In this document: positions 1 through 6,778 of the stretch, piece by piece
Position numbering within the stretch: the first letter of the stretch is position 1
Layout of the letters: every line of letters starts with the position of its first letter
Assembly: GCA_046541875.1 (NCBI GenBank)
Contig: JBKHCL010000133.1
Location: 1-7,670, forward strand
DNA: 7,670 bases
Origin: CAZFPT01 sp046541875
GTDB lineage: Bacteria > Planctomycetota > Phycisphaerae > SM23-33
Direction: 5' to 3'
Translations under genes and position numbers: made by a program
Notes under the pieces: generated by a model
What the model was told of the DNA's origin: nothing
What the model saw: the letters and a program-made list of their open reading frames with translations, nothing else
The model's database searches: none

Positions 1-5
1 GCTTC

Positions 6-905
6 TCACATCCGTGACTGTCGTTCCATCAGGAACTGCAGCAGGGCCTTGTCGAACGACATCGAGTTATCCACGGTCACGAAGTCGGCCCGGACGTTAC
101 GGGCCTCCCGCTTGTAGGTCTCGATGAACTCGCGGATGGCATCGAGATAGCTGGCGCGGATGGACTGCGGATCCACGTCGAGGTGTTCGCCGCTTTCGGG
201 GTCCTCGAAGCGCACCTGCCCGTCGAACTCGAAGGACACCTCGCTGTGGTCCAGCACCTGGAAGATGATCAGATCGTGGCCGCGGAATTTCAGGTGGTGC
301 AGCGCGTCGATCACGGCGTCCTGGTCGGCCAACATGTCCGACAACAGGATCATGAGGCTGCGTTTTTTCACGCGTGAGGCGATCTCGTGAATCGCCTTGG
401 CGAGGTTCGTCTCGCCGGCCGGCTTGGTTCGCCCGAGAATGCCCAGTATGTTCGTCAGGTGCGAACGTTTGCTCTTGGGCGGGAGGAACTGGCGGACCTT
501 CTCGTCGAAGGTGCACAACCCGACGCTGTCCTGCTGGCCGATCATCATGTATCCCAGCGCCGCCCCGAGGCAGATCGCGTAGTCCATCTTGCTCATGCGA
601 TCGCCGGTGGAGTAGTCCATGGACCCCGAGCAGTCCATCAGCAGGTAGCCCTCGAGATTCGTCTCGGCCTCGAACTTCTTGATGTAGTACCGGTCGGTCT
701 TTCCGTAGACGTTCCAGTCGATCATGCGGATGTCGTCGCCGGGGGTGTACTTGCGATGCTCGGAAAACTCCACCGAGAAGCCATGGAACGGCGAGGCATG
801 CAGGCCGCTCATGAACCCCTCGACAATGAAGCGGGCCTTGAGGTCCAGCCGCTGGACCTGCTGGATGACGTCCGGTCGGAGATACTCTTCGGCTTTGAGG
901 GCCAT
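6..905 (-). CDS. DUF58 family protein with vWA-like MIDAS fold
   Basis: Complete 299-residue protein. Residues 38-83 carry the DUF58 signature: SPFHGFSVEFSEHR, then YTPGDD, IDWNVYGKTDRYY and KKFEAETN. A von Willebrand A-like half follows with a metal-ion (MIDAS) set: DCSGS at 91-95, Thr166 in GETN, and Asp190 in LLSD. I see no signal peptide or membrane segment, so it should be cytoplasmic. In the family, DUF58 proteins usually sit beside a MoxR AAA+ ATPase and membrane-anchored vWA (Bat-type) proteins and are thought to act with the ATPase as chaperone-like complexes; the exact substrate is unknown. Here the upstream neighbour is a divergent transporter, so no MoxR gene lies directly upstream; partners, if present, would be beyond the left edge. 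The ATG at 905 is chosen because family homology begins just after it. It has no Shine-Dalgarno, which fits a leaderless transcript. Family call is firm; cellular role is not. Confidence 0.93.
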   Translation of the reverse strand: MALKAEEYLRPDVIQQVQRLDLKARFIVEGFMSGLHASPFHGFSVEFSEHRKYTPGDDIRMIDWNVYGKTDRYYIKKFEAETNLEGYLLMDCSGSMDYSTGDRMSKMDYAICLGAALGYMMIGQQDSVGLCTFDEKVRQFLPPKSKRSHLTNILGILGRTKPAGETNLAKAIHEIASRVKKRSLMILLSDMLADQDAVIDALHHLKFRGHDLIIFQVLDHSEVSFEFDGQVRFEDPESGEHLDVDPQSIRASYLDAIREFIETYKREARNVRADFVTVDNSMSFDKALLQFLMERQSRM

Positions 906-911
906 GCGTGC

Positions 912-940
912 ATTGTCGCCGGGCGGGGCCGGTGTGTCAA
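912..940 (-). promoter_or_regulatory. Sigma-70-type promoter for DUF58 gene, probably leaderless
   Basis: Read on the minus strand, a perfect TTGACA (940-935) is followed after exactly 17 nt by GACAAT (917-912), four of six matches to TATAAT. Counting the usual seven bases from the -10 box puts the transcription start at about 905, which is the A of the DUF58 start codon. This would give an mRNA without a 5' leader and explains the missing ribosome-binding site. Prediction from sequence only. Confidence 0.6.
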
Positions 941-962
941 TCGCCCAGGACCGACACGTGAT

Positions 963-991
963 TTGACCACGGGCGTTCCGGTCGATAGCAT
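963..991 (+). promoter_or_regulatory. Sigma-70-type promoter for MFS transporter gene
   Basis: TTGACC (963-968), a 17-nt spacer, then TAGCAT (986-991), which keeps the key T1, A2 and T6 of the -10 box. The predicted start near 998 leaves about 22 nt before the ATG at 1020 and excludes the in-frame ATG at 990, which lies inside the -10 box. The -35 box is 22 bp from the -35 box of the opposing DUF58 promoter, and the palindrome CACGTG (955-960) lies between them. Moderate support; no Shine-Dalgarno precedes the ATG. Confidence 0.45.
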
Positions 992-1019
992 GGCGGGACT
1001 CCGACCCGAATGTGATCCG

Positions 1020-2387
1020 ATGCCCACCGACCCGTCCGACAAACCATTCCGTTTCATCCGCGAGCTGAGACACAACGCCCCATTCGTCCGGCGCAACCAC
1101 CGTCTGGGCGTGACGGCCGGCATGTTCGCGGGTCTGGCGAGGGATTTCCTTCACCCGGACCTGATCCTCGCCGGGCTGATCTACGCCCTGACCAGATCGT
1201 GGATGCTGGTGGCGCTGATCCCGGTGATCAACAAGCTGGGAGGTCTGGGCCCGCAACTGATCACGGGGATGATTCTCGAACACCGCCCGACGCGTCGACC
1301 TTTCTTCATCGGCCTGACGTTTGTAAGGTCGGCCGCCTATGCCGCTCTCGGGGGCACGATTCTCCTGCTGGCCGGGGAGGTCTCGACGCTGCATCTGGTC
1401 CTGTTTTACGGGGTGTACATGGTCTGCTCGGTGACCAACGGAATGGGCTACGTCACCTTCATGGATATGGTCGGACGACTCATTCCCACCCACCGCGTGG
1501 GGGCGTTGTTCGGCATGCGGGAGTTCCTCGGCGGGGTACTCTCGCTCGTGGCGGGCATCGCCATTATTCAGCCGATCCTCTCCTCGCAGATCCACCTGCC
1601 GATGGCCTACGCCCTGCTGGTGGGCATCGGAACGTTGCTGATCGCCGTGGACATGGGCACCTGGTGCTTCTGCCGGGAACGTCCGGGCCCGCGGGCGCCT
1701 CGCCGCTCCAACTTCCCCGAGATGGTGCGTCAGGGGTTCCGCTGGCTGAGGGCGGACCACAACTACCGCTGCTATTTCTGGTCGCGCGTCTCGTTCCGGA
1801 TGTGCCACCTGGGGCTGGTATTCTTCATCCCGTATGGCACCGAACAGCTGGGCTACGAGAAGACCACCGGCGGACTGGCGTTGATGGGCGGACTGCTGGT
1901 GGCGGTGTTCAAACTCTCCAGCGTGCTGGGCAGCTTCCTGTGGGGTCGATTGGCCGACCGGCATGGCTCGCGGCTGACCATGATCTGGGGCGGGGTCTTC
2001 CTCACCCTCGCCCCGCTGGCTGCCCTGGGATGCGTTCGGCTGCCGGAGGCCTTCTCCCTGCCCCTGCCCTGGGTGGAGGCCCGATTGACGTTGCCCCTGG
2101 CCGGTTACCTCGTGTCGCTGAGCTGCCTGGCGATCGGCATTCGTGCGATCGTTCTCGGCGGTCATCGCTTCCTGGTAACCACCGCCCCACCGGACCGCAG
2201 GGCGGCGTACGTGGGATTTCTCAACACCATTACCAGCCCGCTGACGCTGCTGCCCCCGGTGGGCGCGTGGGTGGCTGTGCGGTTCGGAATGGAGACGCTG
2301 TTCTGGGGCATCGTCGTCGGCGGAGTGCTCGCGCTGGGCGCAGCGGTCGCCATGCGCGACGACCGCCACCTCACCAACGGTACCTGA
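1020..2387 (+). CDS. MFS-type transporter
   Basis: Hydrophobic 455-residue protein, the usual length for a 12-helix major facilitator superfamily carrier in the inner membrane. Hydrophobic stretches can be followed from about residue 46 to 445. The loop between helices carries an MFS motif-A-like sequence, WGRLADRHGSR at 308-318, next to FKLSSVLGSF. A hydrophilic central loop (about 219-247, rich in Arg and Pro) separates the two halves. The N-terminal tail, with RHNAPFVRRNHRLG at 17-30, is basic and cytoplasmic. The substrate cannot be read from sequence. The start at 1020 is preferred over the in-frame ATG at 990 (465 residues) because of the promoter position. It is transcribed away from the DUF58 gene and converges on the receiver-HPt gene, whose stop is only 18 bp beyond its own TGA; no strong terminator hairpin lies in that gap. 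Confidence 0.85.
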   Translation: MPTDPSDKPFRFIRELRHNAPFVRRNHRLGVTAGMFAGLARDFLHPDLILAGLIYALTRSWMLVALIPVINKLGGLGPQLITGMILEHRPTRRPFFIGLTFVRSAAYAALGGTILLLAGEVSTLHLVLFYGVYMVCSVTNGMGYVTFMDMVGRLIPTHRVGALFGMREFLGGVLSLVAGIAIIQPILSSQIHLPMAYALLVGIGTLLIAVDMGTWCFCRERPGPRAPRRSNFPEMVRQGFRWLRADHNYRCYFWSRVSFRMCHLGLVFFIPYGTEQLGYEKTTGGLALMGGLLVAVFKLSSVLGSFLWGRLADRHGSRLTMIWGGVFLTLAPLAALGCVRLPEAFSLPLPWVEARLTLPLAGYLVSLSCLAIGIRAIVLGGHRFLVTTAPPDRRAAYVGFLNTITSPLTLLPPVGAWVAVRFGMETLFWGIVVGGVLALGAAVAMRDDRHLTNGT

Positions 2388-2405
2388 ACCCAGCCCGGGC
2401 AGGCG

Positions 2406-3287
2406 TCAGCTTTCGGTCACGCCGGTTTCGACAGCGCGTTTCAGGGCGTCCTCGATCCAGTCCTTGGCGCGGAGCACGGTGTCCACCGCACCCCGTTTGT
2501 CGGAGGCTTCTTTGAAGGCCGTCTCGGTCTCGTGGCAGATGCGCTGGACCTCCATCATGCCGATCATGCCCGCTTCGCCCTTGAGCGAGTGGAGCGTCCG
2601 CATGACGGACTGCACGTCGTCGCACCCGGGATTCGCCTCGACGGCCAACGCCTGGGCTTCGAGTTCCTCCAGCTTGGTCGCGGTGGACGAGGAGTACTCC
2701 TCCCAGAACTCCGGGTCGACCTGCTGGAAGGTGAGCGACTCGACGGGCGGGAACTCCACCAGCAGCGTCTCAGCGGCCGGCTCTGCCGGCGGGACCGGGT
2801 TCGACTGAAGCACCTCCGCGGGCGCCGCTGGTGTCCGCCAGGCGGCCGGCAGACGACTCGGATCGATCGGAGGCGACGCCACCCCCGCCCCCGCTGCCAG
2901 ACCCACCGGTGAGAGATCCAGCTTCTCCAGCGCTTCGGTGATCTTCGCGGGCGTGACGGGTTTGATGAGATACCACTCGGCCCCCTCGCGGAAGGAGGCC
3001 ATGATGTCTTTCGAGTCGTCCGTGACGGTGACCATGAGGATCCTGGCGGCCGGTCCGTCGGTTCCTTCCAGCTCGCGGATTCGCCGGACGGCCTCCTGCC
3101 CGTTCATGTCGGGCATGTTGATGTCCATGGTCACCAGGCGGTAGGGCACGCACTCCTCGCGGGCGCGAGCGACCATCTGCAGGGCGATCTCGCCGCTGCC
3201 GGCGGCGTCCACGTCGCCATAGGCCTGCAGCAGGACTTTGAGCTTGGTTCGGCTTACGTATTCGTCATCCACCACGAGAATTCGCAT
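2406..3287 (-). CDS. Response regulator with C-terminal HPt domain
   Basis: Complete 293-residue protein. A CheY-like receiver fills residues 1-122: acidic pair Asp7/Asp8 in VVDDE, phospho-acceptor Asp55 in TMDINMPDMNG, Thr87, and Lys109 in LIKP. An Ala/Pro-rich linker (about 126-180) with no predicted structure follows. Residues 190-290 form a histidine phosphotransfer helical bundle, with the acceptor His233 in TLHSLKGEAGMIG, the motif class of CheA P1 and HPt domains. It has neither kinase ATPase nor DNA-binding output, so it is a relay intermediate that can take phosphate on Asp55 and hold or pass phosphate through His233. It is the second gene of an operon: its ATG lies 11 nt after the hybrid kinase stop, with an AAGGA ribosome site (3300-3296) overlapping that TAA stop and 8 nt before the start. 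Whether the two sites exchange phosphate within the protein or each talks to different partners is open. Confidence 0.93.
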   Translation of the reverse strand: MRILVVDDEYVSRTKLKVLLQAYGDVDAAGSGEIALQMVARAREECVPYRLVTMDINMPDMNGQEAVRRIRELEGTDGPAARILMVTVTDDSKDIMASFREGAEWYLIKPVTPAKITEALEKLDLSPVGLAAGAGVASPPIDPSRLPAAWRTPAAPAEVLQSNPVPPAEPAAETLLVEFPPVESLTFQQVDPEFWEEYSSSTATKLEELEAQALAVEANPGCDDVQSVMRTLHSLKGEAGMIGMMEVQRICHETETAFKEASDKRGAVDTVLRAKDWIEDALKRAVETGVTES

Positions 3288-3298
3288 CGATCGGTTCC

Positions 3299-5392
3299 TT
3301 ATGCACTCGGTTGAGGCCCCGCGCCTCCCAGAAACTCACACAGACGGTTCCACTCGGCGCGAAACGCTTCCAGCGCATCGCCCGAGGATGACAGATCGCC
3401 ACTCCCGGCCAGGTCCTCCAGGCGGGCGGCAGCGTTGGAGAGCGGCATGGCCGTCAGATTCGCAGCCCCGCCCTTGATTTTGTGCGCCTCGCGACGCAGC
3501 GTTTCGGCATCGGCGGCATCCACGGCCGACTGGAGCGTCTCCAGTTGGGCCACCAGTTGGGAGAGGAATCCATCGATGACCGATTCCACCAGCCCCCGAT
3601 CGCCCCCGAACTCGGCGACGGCGGCTTCCAGGTCCAGCGGAAGCACGTCGACCGCCTCGGGCCCCTGCTCGGTCGGCGTGGTCTTCATGAAGGCCGTCTC
3701 GCCGGTCGACGCCGACGACGAGGTCCACGCCGAGACGGCCGTCAGAAGCGAGCTGCGGCGGATGGGCTTGGTAATCATGTCGTTCATGCCCGCATCGAGG
3801 CACGCCAGGTGTGTGTCCATCTCTGCGTTTGCGGTCAGGGCGAGGATGGGCACGTCGCAGTAGCCCTGAATGTCCCGCCGGATCCGGCGGGTGGCTTCCA
3901 GGCCGTCCATGCGGGGCATCTGGATGTCCATGAAGATCAGGTCGTACACGTGGTCACGACAGGCGTCGATGGCGGCCTGGCCGTCCTCCACCAGCGTCAG
4001 CTCGTGCCCGAGGTGCTCCAGGTGCATCCGCAGGACCTCGCGGTTGGTCGGGTAGTCCTCCACCACCAGGATGCGTTTGGGCACGGCCGACGGTTCGTGA
4101 TCGTCCGGGCGCGAAGCATTCTCCTCTTCGCTGACGTCCATCGCCTCGCAGGGCTCGACATCCAGCGTGAAGGAGAATTCACTGCCGACGTCGATTTCAC
4201 TGGTCAGTGCGATCCGTCCACCCATCAGTTCCACCAGGTGTCGGCAGATCGACATTCCCAGCCCGGTCCCACCGTATCTGCGGGTGGTGCTGCCGTCGGC
4301 CTGGGTGAACTTCTCGAAAATGATCGCCTGCTTCTCCGGCGGGATCCCGATGCCCGTGTCGGCCACCACGAAACGAACCGTCGCCCACTCACCGCGATTC
4401 TCGACGCACTCGATCCGCACCGAGACCCAACCCTCCTCGGTGAACTTCACGGCATTGCTCACGAGGTTCAGGAGGATCTCCTTCAGCCTCGTCGGGTCGC
4501 CCAGGAAGGACTCGGGCACGTCGTGGTCGACTTCCACCGACAGCTGAACGGGCTTGTCCTGCACATGCAGCGACGCCGAGGACAGTACGTTCTCCACCAG
4601 CTTCCGGGGCGAAAGCGGAAGGTACTCCAGCTCGAGTTTGCCGGATTCCATCTTGGCGTGGTCGAGCAGGTCGTTGATCAGCCCCAGCAGGTGCTCGGAC
4701 TCGCGGAGAATGGTCCTCGCACGCTCCTGGGCCACACGCAGGGAGGTGGTCTGCAGGATGCTCTCGGTGAACCCGATAATCCCATTGAGCGGTGTGCGCA
4801 CCTCGTGGGAGACGTTCGCGACGAAGGCGGTCTTCGCCTTGACGGCGGCTTCGGCCTTCTCGCGTCGGGCCTGGATTTCCTCGTTCGCCTGGGCGACCAG
4901 TTTGGTCTGCGCGCTGAGCAGGATGTACGGATCCAGCAGGCGATGGGTGTCGCCGGACTGGACGATGATCGGCTCGTAGGCGATCCGGGCCGGTCGAGCG
5001 AGCACACGCCGGCCCGCTTCATGGATGGGGGTCGATGCCGGCAGGATCATCGGTTCGGGATGGTCCAGGGCCAGGAGCCGACCCACGGGAATGGTCAGGA
5101 ACGGCGTGTTGCCGAAGTCCCGGGCGAGCTTCTCGTAGAACTCCCGGCGGGAGACCACGTCACACTCGCGACGCCCACCGGTCACCAGCAGCCCGGGAAG
5201 CTCCCTGTGACGCGAGAACAACTCGGCAACCGCCTGGCTGAGCTGGTCGGCCTGGATACACACGTCGCAAAGGTCCAGCTGGCCGATCGGCGATTCGAGC
5301 GTCAGCTGTGGCGTCGTGAAGTCCCGGGCGAGCAGAACATCCTCGTCCAGCGAACAGACATTGTTCAACCCCGTATCTGGCTGTCCCTGCAC
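3299..5392 (-). CDS. Cytoplasmic hybrid histidine kinase: CBS-like, HisKA, HATPase, receiver, HPt
   Basis: About 697 residues from the proposed GTG. Residues 35-165 resemble a tandem CBS-type sensor of the kind found before GGDEF or kinase modules (ELPGLLVTGG, VVSRREFYEKL, then ARIAYEPIIV and LLDPYILLSAQ). A charged coiled coil (165-190) leads to HisKA with His196 in NVSHEVRTPLNG. The ATPase has the N box (Asn309/Asn313 in LNLVSNAVKFT), G1 DTGIGI (345-350), F box FEKFTQAD (359-366) and G2 YGGTGLGM (373-380). A receiver follows: Glu445/Asp446, Asp489 in FMDIQMPRMDG, Thr520, Lys542. The C-terminal HPt has His637 in EAHKIKGGAANL. No membrane segment is visible, so it should sense a cytoplasmic signal. 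The only upstream ATG in frame is at 5707, giving 105 extra residues of non-domain, poorly coding sequence; GTG at 5392 has GGGAGG 8 nt upstream (5406-5401). Domain calls are firm, the start is tentative. It is first in an operon with the receiver-HPt gene. Confidence 0.9.
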   Translation of the reverse strand: MQGQPDTGLNNVCSLDEDVLLARDFTTPQLTLESPIGQLDLCDVCIQADQLSQAVAELFSRHRELPGLLVTGGRRECDVVSRREFYEKLARDFGNTPFLTIPVGRLLALDHPEPMILPASTPIHEAGRRVLARPARIAYEPIIVQSGDTHRLLDPYILLSAQTKLVAQANEEIQARREKAEAAVKAKTAFVANVSHEVRTPLNGIIGFTESILQTTSLRVAQERARTILRESEHLLGLINDLLDHAKMESGKLELEYLPLSPRKLVENVLSSASLHVQDKPVQLSVEVDHDVPESFLGDPTRLKEILLNLVSNAVKFTEEGWVSVRIECVENRGEWATVRFVVADTGIGIPPEKQAIIFEKFTQADGSTTRRYGGTGLGMSICRHLVELMGGRIALTSEIDVGSEFSFTLDVEPCEAMDVSEEENASRPDDHEPSAVPKRILVVEDYPTNREVLRMHLEHLGHELTLVEDGQAAIDACRDHVYDLIFMDIQMPRMDGLEATRRIRRDIQGYCDVPILALTANAEMDTHLACLDAGMNDMITKPIRRSSLLTAVSAWTSSSASTGETAFMKTTPTEQGPEAVDVLPLDLEAAVAEFGGDRGLVESVIDGFLSQLVAQLETLQSAVDAADAETLRREAHKIKGGAANLTAMPLSNAAARLEDLAGSGDLSSSGDALEAFRAEWNRLCEFLGGAGPQPSA

Positions 5393-5400
5393 CTGCGGCA

Positions 5401-5406
5401 CCTCCC
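5401..5406 (-). promoter_or_regulatory. Ribosome binding site deciding the hybrid kinase GTG start
   Basis: GGGAGG on the minus strand lies 8 nt before an in-frame GTG (5392-5390). It is the best Shine-Dalgarno match I found ahead of an in-frame start near the beginning of the kinase. Codons upstream of here lose the strong GC bias at third positions seen in the gene body, which also favours a start near this point. A TTG at about 5368 behind ACGGGG is a weaker alternative. Confidence 0.5.
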
Positions 5407-5757
5407 GGTCGACCTGAGTGTGACTGGACGGCGCTGCCGCCCAAGAAAAACCCTTGGCTGAGTCCACAGCTTTGTCATCGTCCGATCGCCCAGGCCACTT
5501 TTGCGCTAACTGCGGCAATTCGCCCACTTTTCCAAGCTTTATGCTTTCTCCGGAACGCCGCCATACGCCCGTCTCACGACGCCTCCGCCAACCTTTTCCG
5601 GGAACATCGGTTAGGCAGCGCTCGCCAAACGACCCCGTCGAGCAGATCGCTTCGTGACCGTATCGACGGCGCTTCCCGCAGGCCGACCGGGACAGACTCG
5701 CGGGCAAATTGTGTCCAAGCCCCGACGATCGCCAACCGATACACCCACAGGAAACCC

Positions 5758-5783
5758 CCTGCCGCCAGGCAGGCAGGTCTGCC
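5758..5783. repeat. Clustered overlapping inverted repeats (CCTGCC/GGCAGG)
   Basis: CCTGCC (5758-5763) pairs with GGCAGG (5768-5773) around a 4-nt GCCA loop, and GGCAG (5772-5776) pairs with CTGCC (5779-5783) around GT. The two hairpins share bases near 5772-5773, so they would be mutually exclusive or compete. The cluster is about 60 bp before the receiver-CheX start. It could be an operator, an RNA switch-like leader element or an interspersed palindromic repeat; copy number elsewhere cannot be judged from this window. Confidence 0.45.
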
Positions 5784-5843
5784 CAGCCAGTGCATGGGAC
5801 ACTCAGACCGGGAACATGGGGGCACTGTCATAAGGACCGAACG

Positions 5844-6719
5844 ATGGCGCGACGGATCAACGCGATGATCGTGGAAGACTCGGACATGACGCGGAAGATG
5901 ATCATGAAAGACATCGCCGCGACGGGGCTGGCGGACTTCTCCTTCACCGAGGCCGGCGACGGGGTGGACGCCCTGGAGAAGTACGACGCCGAGTCCACCG
6001 ACCTGCTGCTGGTGGACATGCAGATGCCCCGCATGGACGGGGTCGAACTGCTCAAACACCTTCGGGAGACCTACCCGACCTGTCCGCCGTCGGTGATGAT
6101 TACCTCCGAGTCCAGCGAGGAGATCGTCCGGACGGCCATCGACGAAGCCGGCGTCGACGCCTTCCTGCTCAAGCCCGTGAACGCCGAACGCCTCGGAAAC
6201 GGGCTCCGGAAACTCATTGATTCGATCCCGGACCGCCAAGGCCCCTCGGCCGTCCCGCACGGGGAGTGTGTCAGCGAAGCCTTCCAGATGATCATCAAGG
6301 ACATGACGGGGTTGGAGATGGTCCCGGCCCCGGACGACGAGGCCGTCCGTCAGGGCGAGATCACCTTCGGGGGCATCTCGATTCTCGGCTCGCTGCAGTG
6401 GTCGGTGATTCTCGGGTTCGAGCGGTCGGCCGCCGGTGCGATGTCCAGCCGCTTCGCGGGGTTCGAGATCCCCGCCGACAGCCCCGACTGCGGCGACGCG
6501 CTGAGCGAAGTGACCAACATCGTCGCCGGGCAGATCAAGCGAATGCTCGTGGCGAAGGGTCTGGATGTGGAAATCTCCCTGCCGATTGTCAGCTCGGCCA
6601 CCGGGCTGCGAACCCTCGCCCAGCGCGGAACCACCTGCGAACGACGGCACTTCGATTCCGAGATCGGCAAGGCGTGGACCTCGGTCACCGTGGGCATGAA
6701 CCCGGGGCTGATGCTGTAA
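5844..6719 (+). CDS. Receiver domain fused to CheX-type phosphatase domain
   Basis: Complete 291-residue protein. Residues 5-128 are a CheY-like receiver: Glu11/Asp12 in MIVEDSD, phospho-acceptor Asp58 in LLVDMQMPRMDG, Thr87, and Lys110 in LLKPVN. After a short linker, residues 143-291 match the CheX/CheC-like chemotaxis phosphatase fold. Its active pair is visible as Glu222 and Asn225 in LSEVTNIVAGQIKRML, the ExxN arrangement by which CheX removes phosphate from CheY-P; SLPIVSSATG at 245-254 is the usual strand after that helix. The protein may dephosphorylate its own Asp58 or the receivers encoded across the intergenic region. The start has a good ribosome site, AAGGA (5832-5836), 7 nt before ATG. 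It is transcribed divergently from the hybrid kinase operon, and no che or flagellar gene is visible, so a role outside motility is plausible. A hairpin follows its stop. Confidence 0.92.
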   Translation: MARRINAMIVEDSDMTRKMIMKDIAATGLADFSFTEAGDGVDALEKYDAESTDLLLVDMQMPRMDGVELLKHLRETYPTCPPSVMITSESSEEIVRTAIDEAGVDAFLLKPVNAERLGNGLRKLIDSIPDRQGPSAVPHGECVSEAFQMIIKDMTGLEMVPAPDDEAVRQGEITFGGISILGSLQWSVILGFERSAAGAMSSRFAGFEIPADSPDCGDALSEVTNIVAGQIKRMLVAKGLDVEISLPIVSSATGLRTLAQRGTTCERRHFDSEIGKAWTSVTVGMNPGLML

Positions 6720-6755
6720 ACCACTCTCGGGCGATCCGCAAAGACTGCGCGAAGC

Positions 6756-6772
6756 TTGCCTCGTGGAGGCAA
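6756..6772 (+). terminator. Possible terminator hairpin after receiver-CheX gene
   Basis: TTGCCTC (6756-6762) and GAGGCAA (6766-6772) form a perfect 7-bp stem with a GTG loop, starting 37 nt after the receiver-CheX stop. There is no T-run after it, so it is not a classical intrinsic terminator; it may aid factor-dependent termination or protect the 3' end. Confidence 0.4.
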
Positions 6773-6778
6773 ATGCGC

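Larger units (their letters stand above)
5393..5843. other. 451-bp divergent intergenic region, no convincing gene
   Basis: This stretch separates the leftward kinase operon from the rightward receiver-CheX gene. Open frames cross it but show no domain, no coherent codon bias and no well-placed ribosome site. It is locally more AT-rich around 5441-5550 than the flanking genes. I searched both strands for TTGAC-type -35 boxes with a properly spaced -10 and found none, so any promoters use weaker or alternative sigma-factor sites. It contains a short imperfect arm pair, CCAAG/CTTGG (5441-5457), and the inverted-repeat cluster at 5758-5783. A small RNA cannot be excluded. Confidence 0.6.

Noticed and set aside
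1..9. Possible next gene starting at GTG 9-7 on the minus strand, overlapping the DUF58 stop
   Set aside because: Only three codons are in the window and the ribosome site is weak, so it cannot be annotated; noted only because such overlaps are common in operons.
990..1019. Alternative transporter start at ATG 990
   Set aside because: That ATG lies inside the proposed -10 box TAGCAT, so it would be upstream of the transcript start; it also lacks a ribosome site.
906..2369. Upstream extension of the DUF58 frame to a 787-codon open frame antisense to the transporter
   Set aside because: The extension is low-complexity Arg/Gln/His/Glu-rich sequence opposite a membrane protein with clear helices. 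DUF58 homology begins only after the ATG at 905.
2388..2405. GCCCGGGC palindrome (2393-2400) between convergent genes as a terminator
   Set aside because: An 8-bp self-complementary site cannot form a hairpin with a loop and has no T-run; too weak to call.
1199..2515. 438-codon open frame on the plus strand in another frame of the transporter
   Set aside because: Rich in Arg, Gly and Pro, without hydrophobic helices, and it runs past the transporter stop into the antisense of the receiver-HPt gene; a GC-driven shadow.
3482..5461. 659-codon open frame on the plus strand opposite the hybrid kinase
   Set aside because: It is antisense to a gene with complete, ordered kinase motifs. Its translation is rich in His, Gln, Arg and Gly with no domain, as expected for an open frame produced by high GC at third codon positions.
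5393..5707. N-terminal extension of the hybrid kinase to the ATG at 5707
   Set aside because: The 105 extra residues show no domain and lack the codon bias of the gene, and the ATG has no good ribosome site. The GTG at 5392 has GGGAGG at ideal spacing. Not fully excluded.
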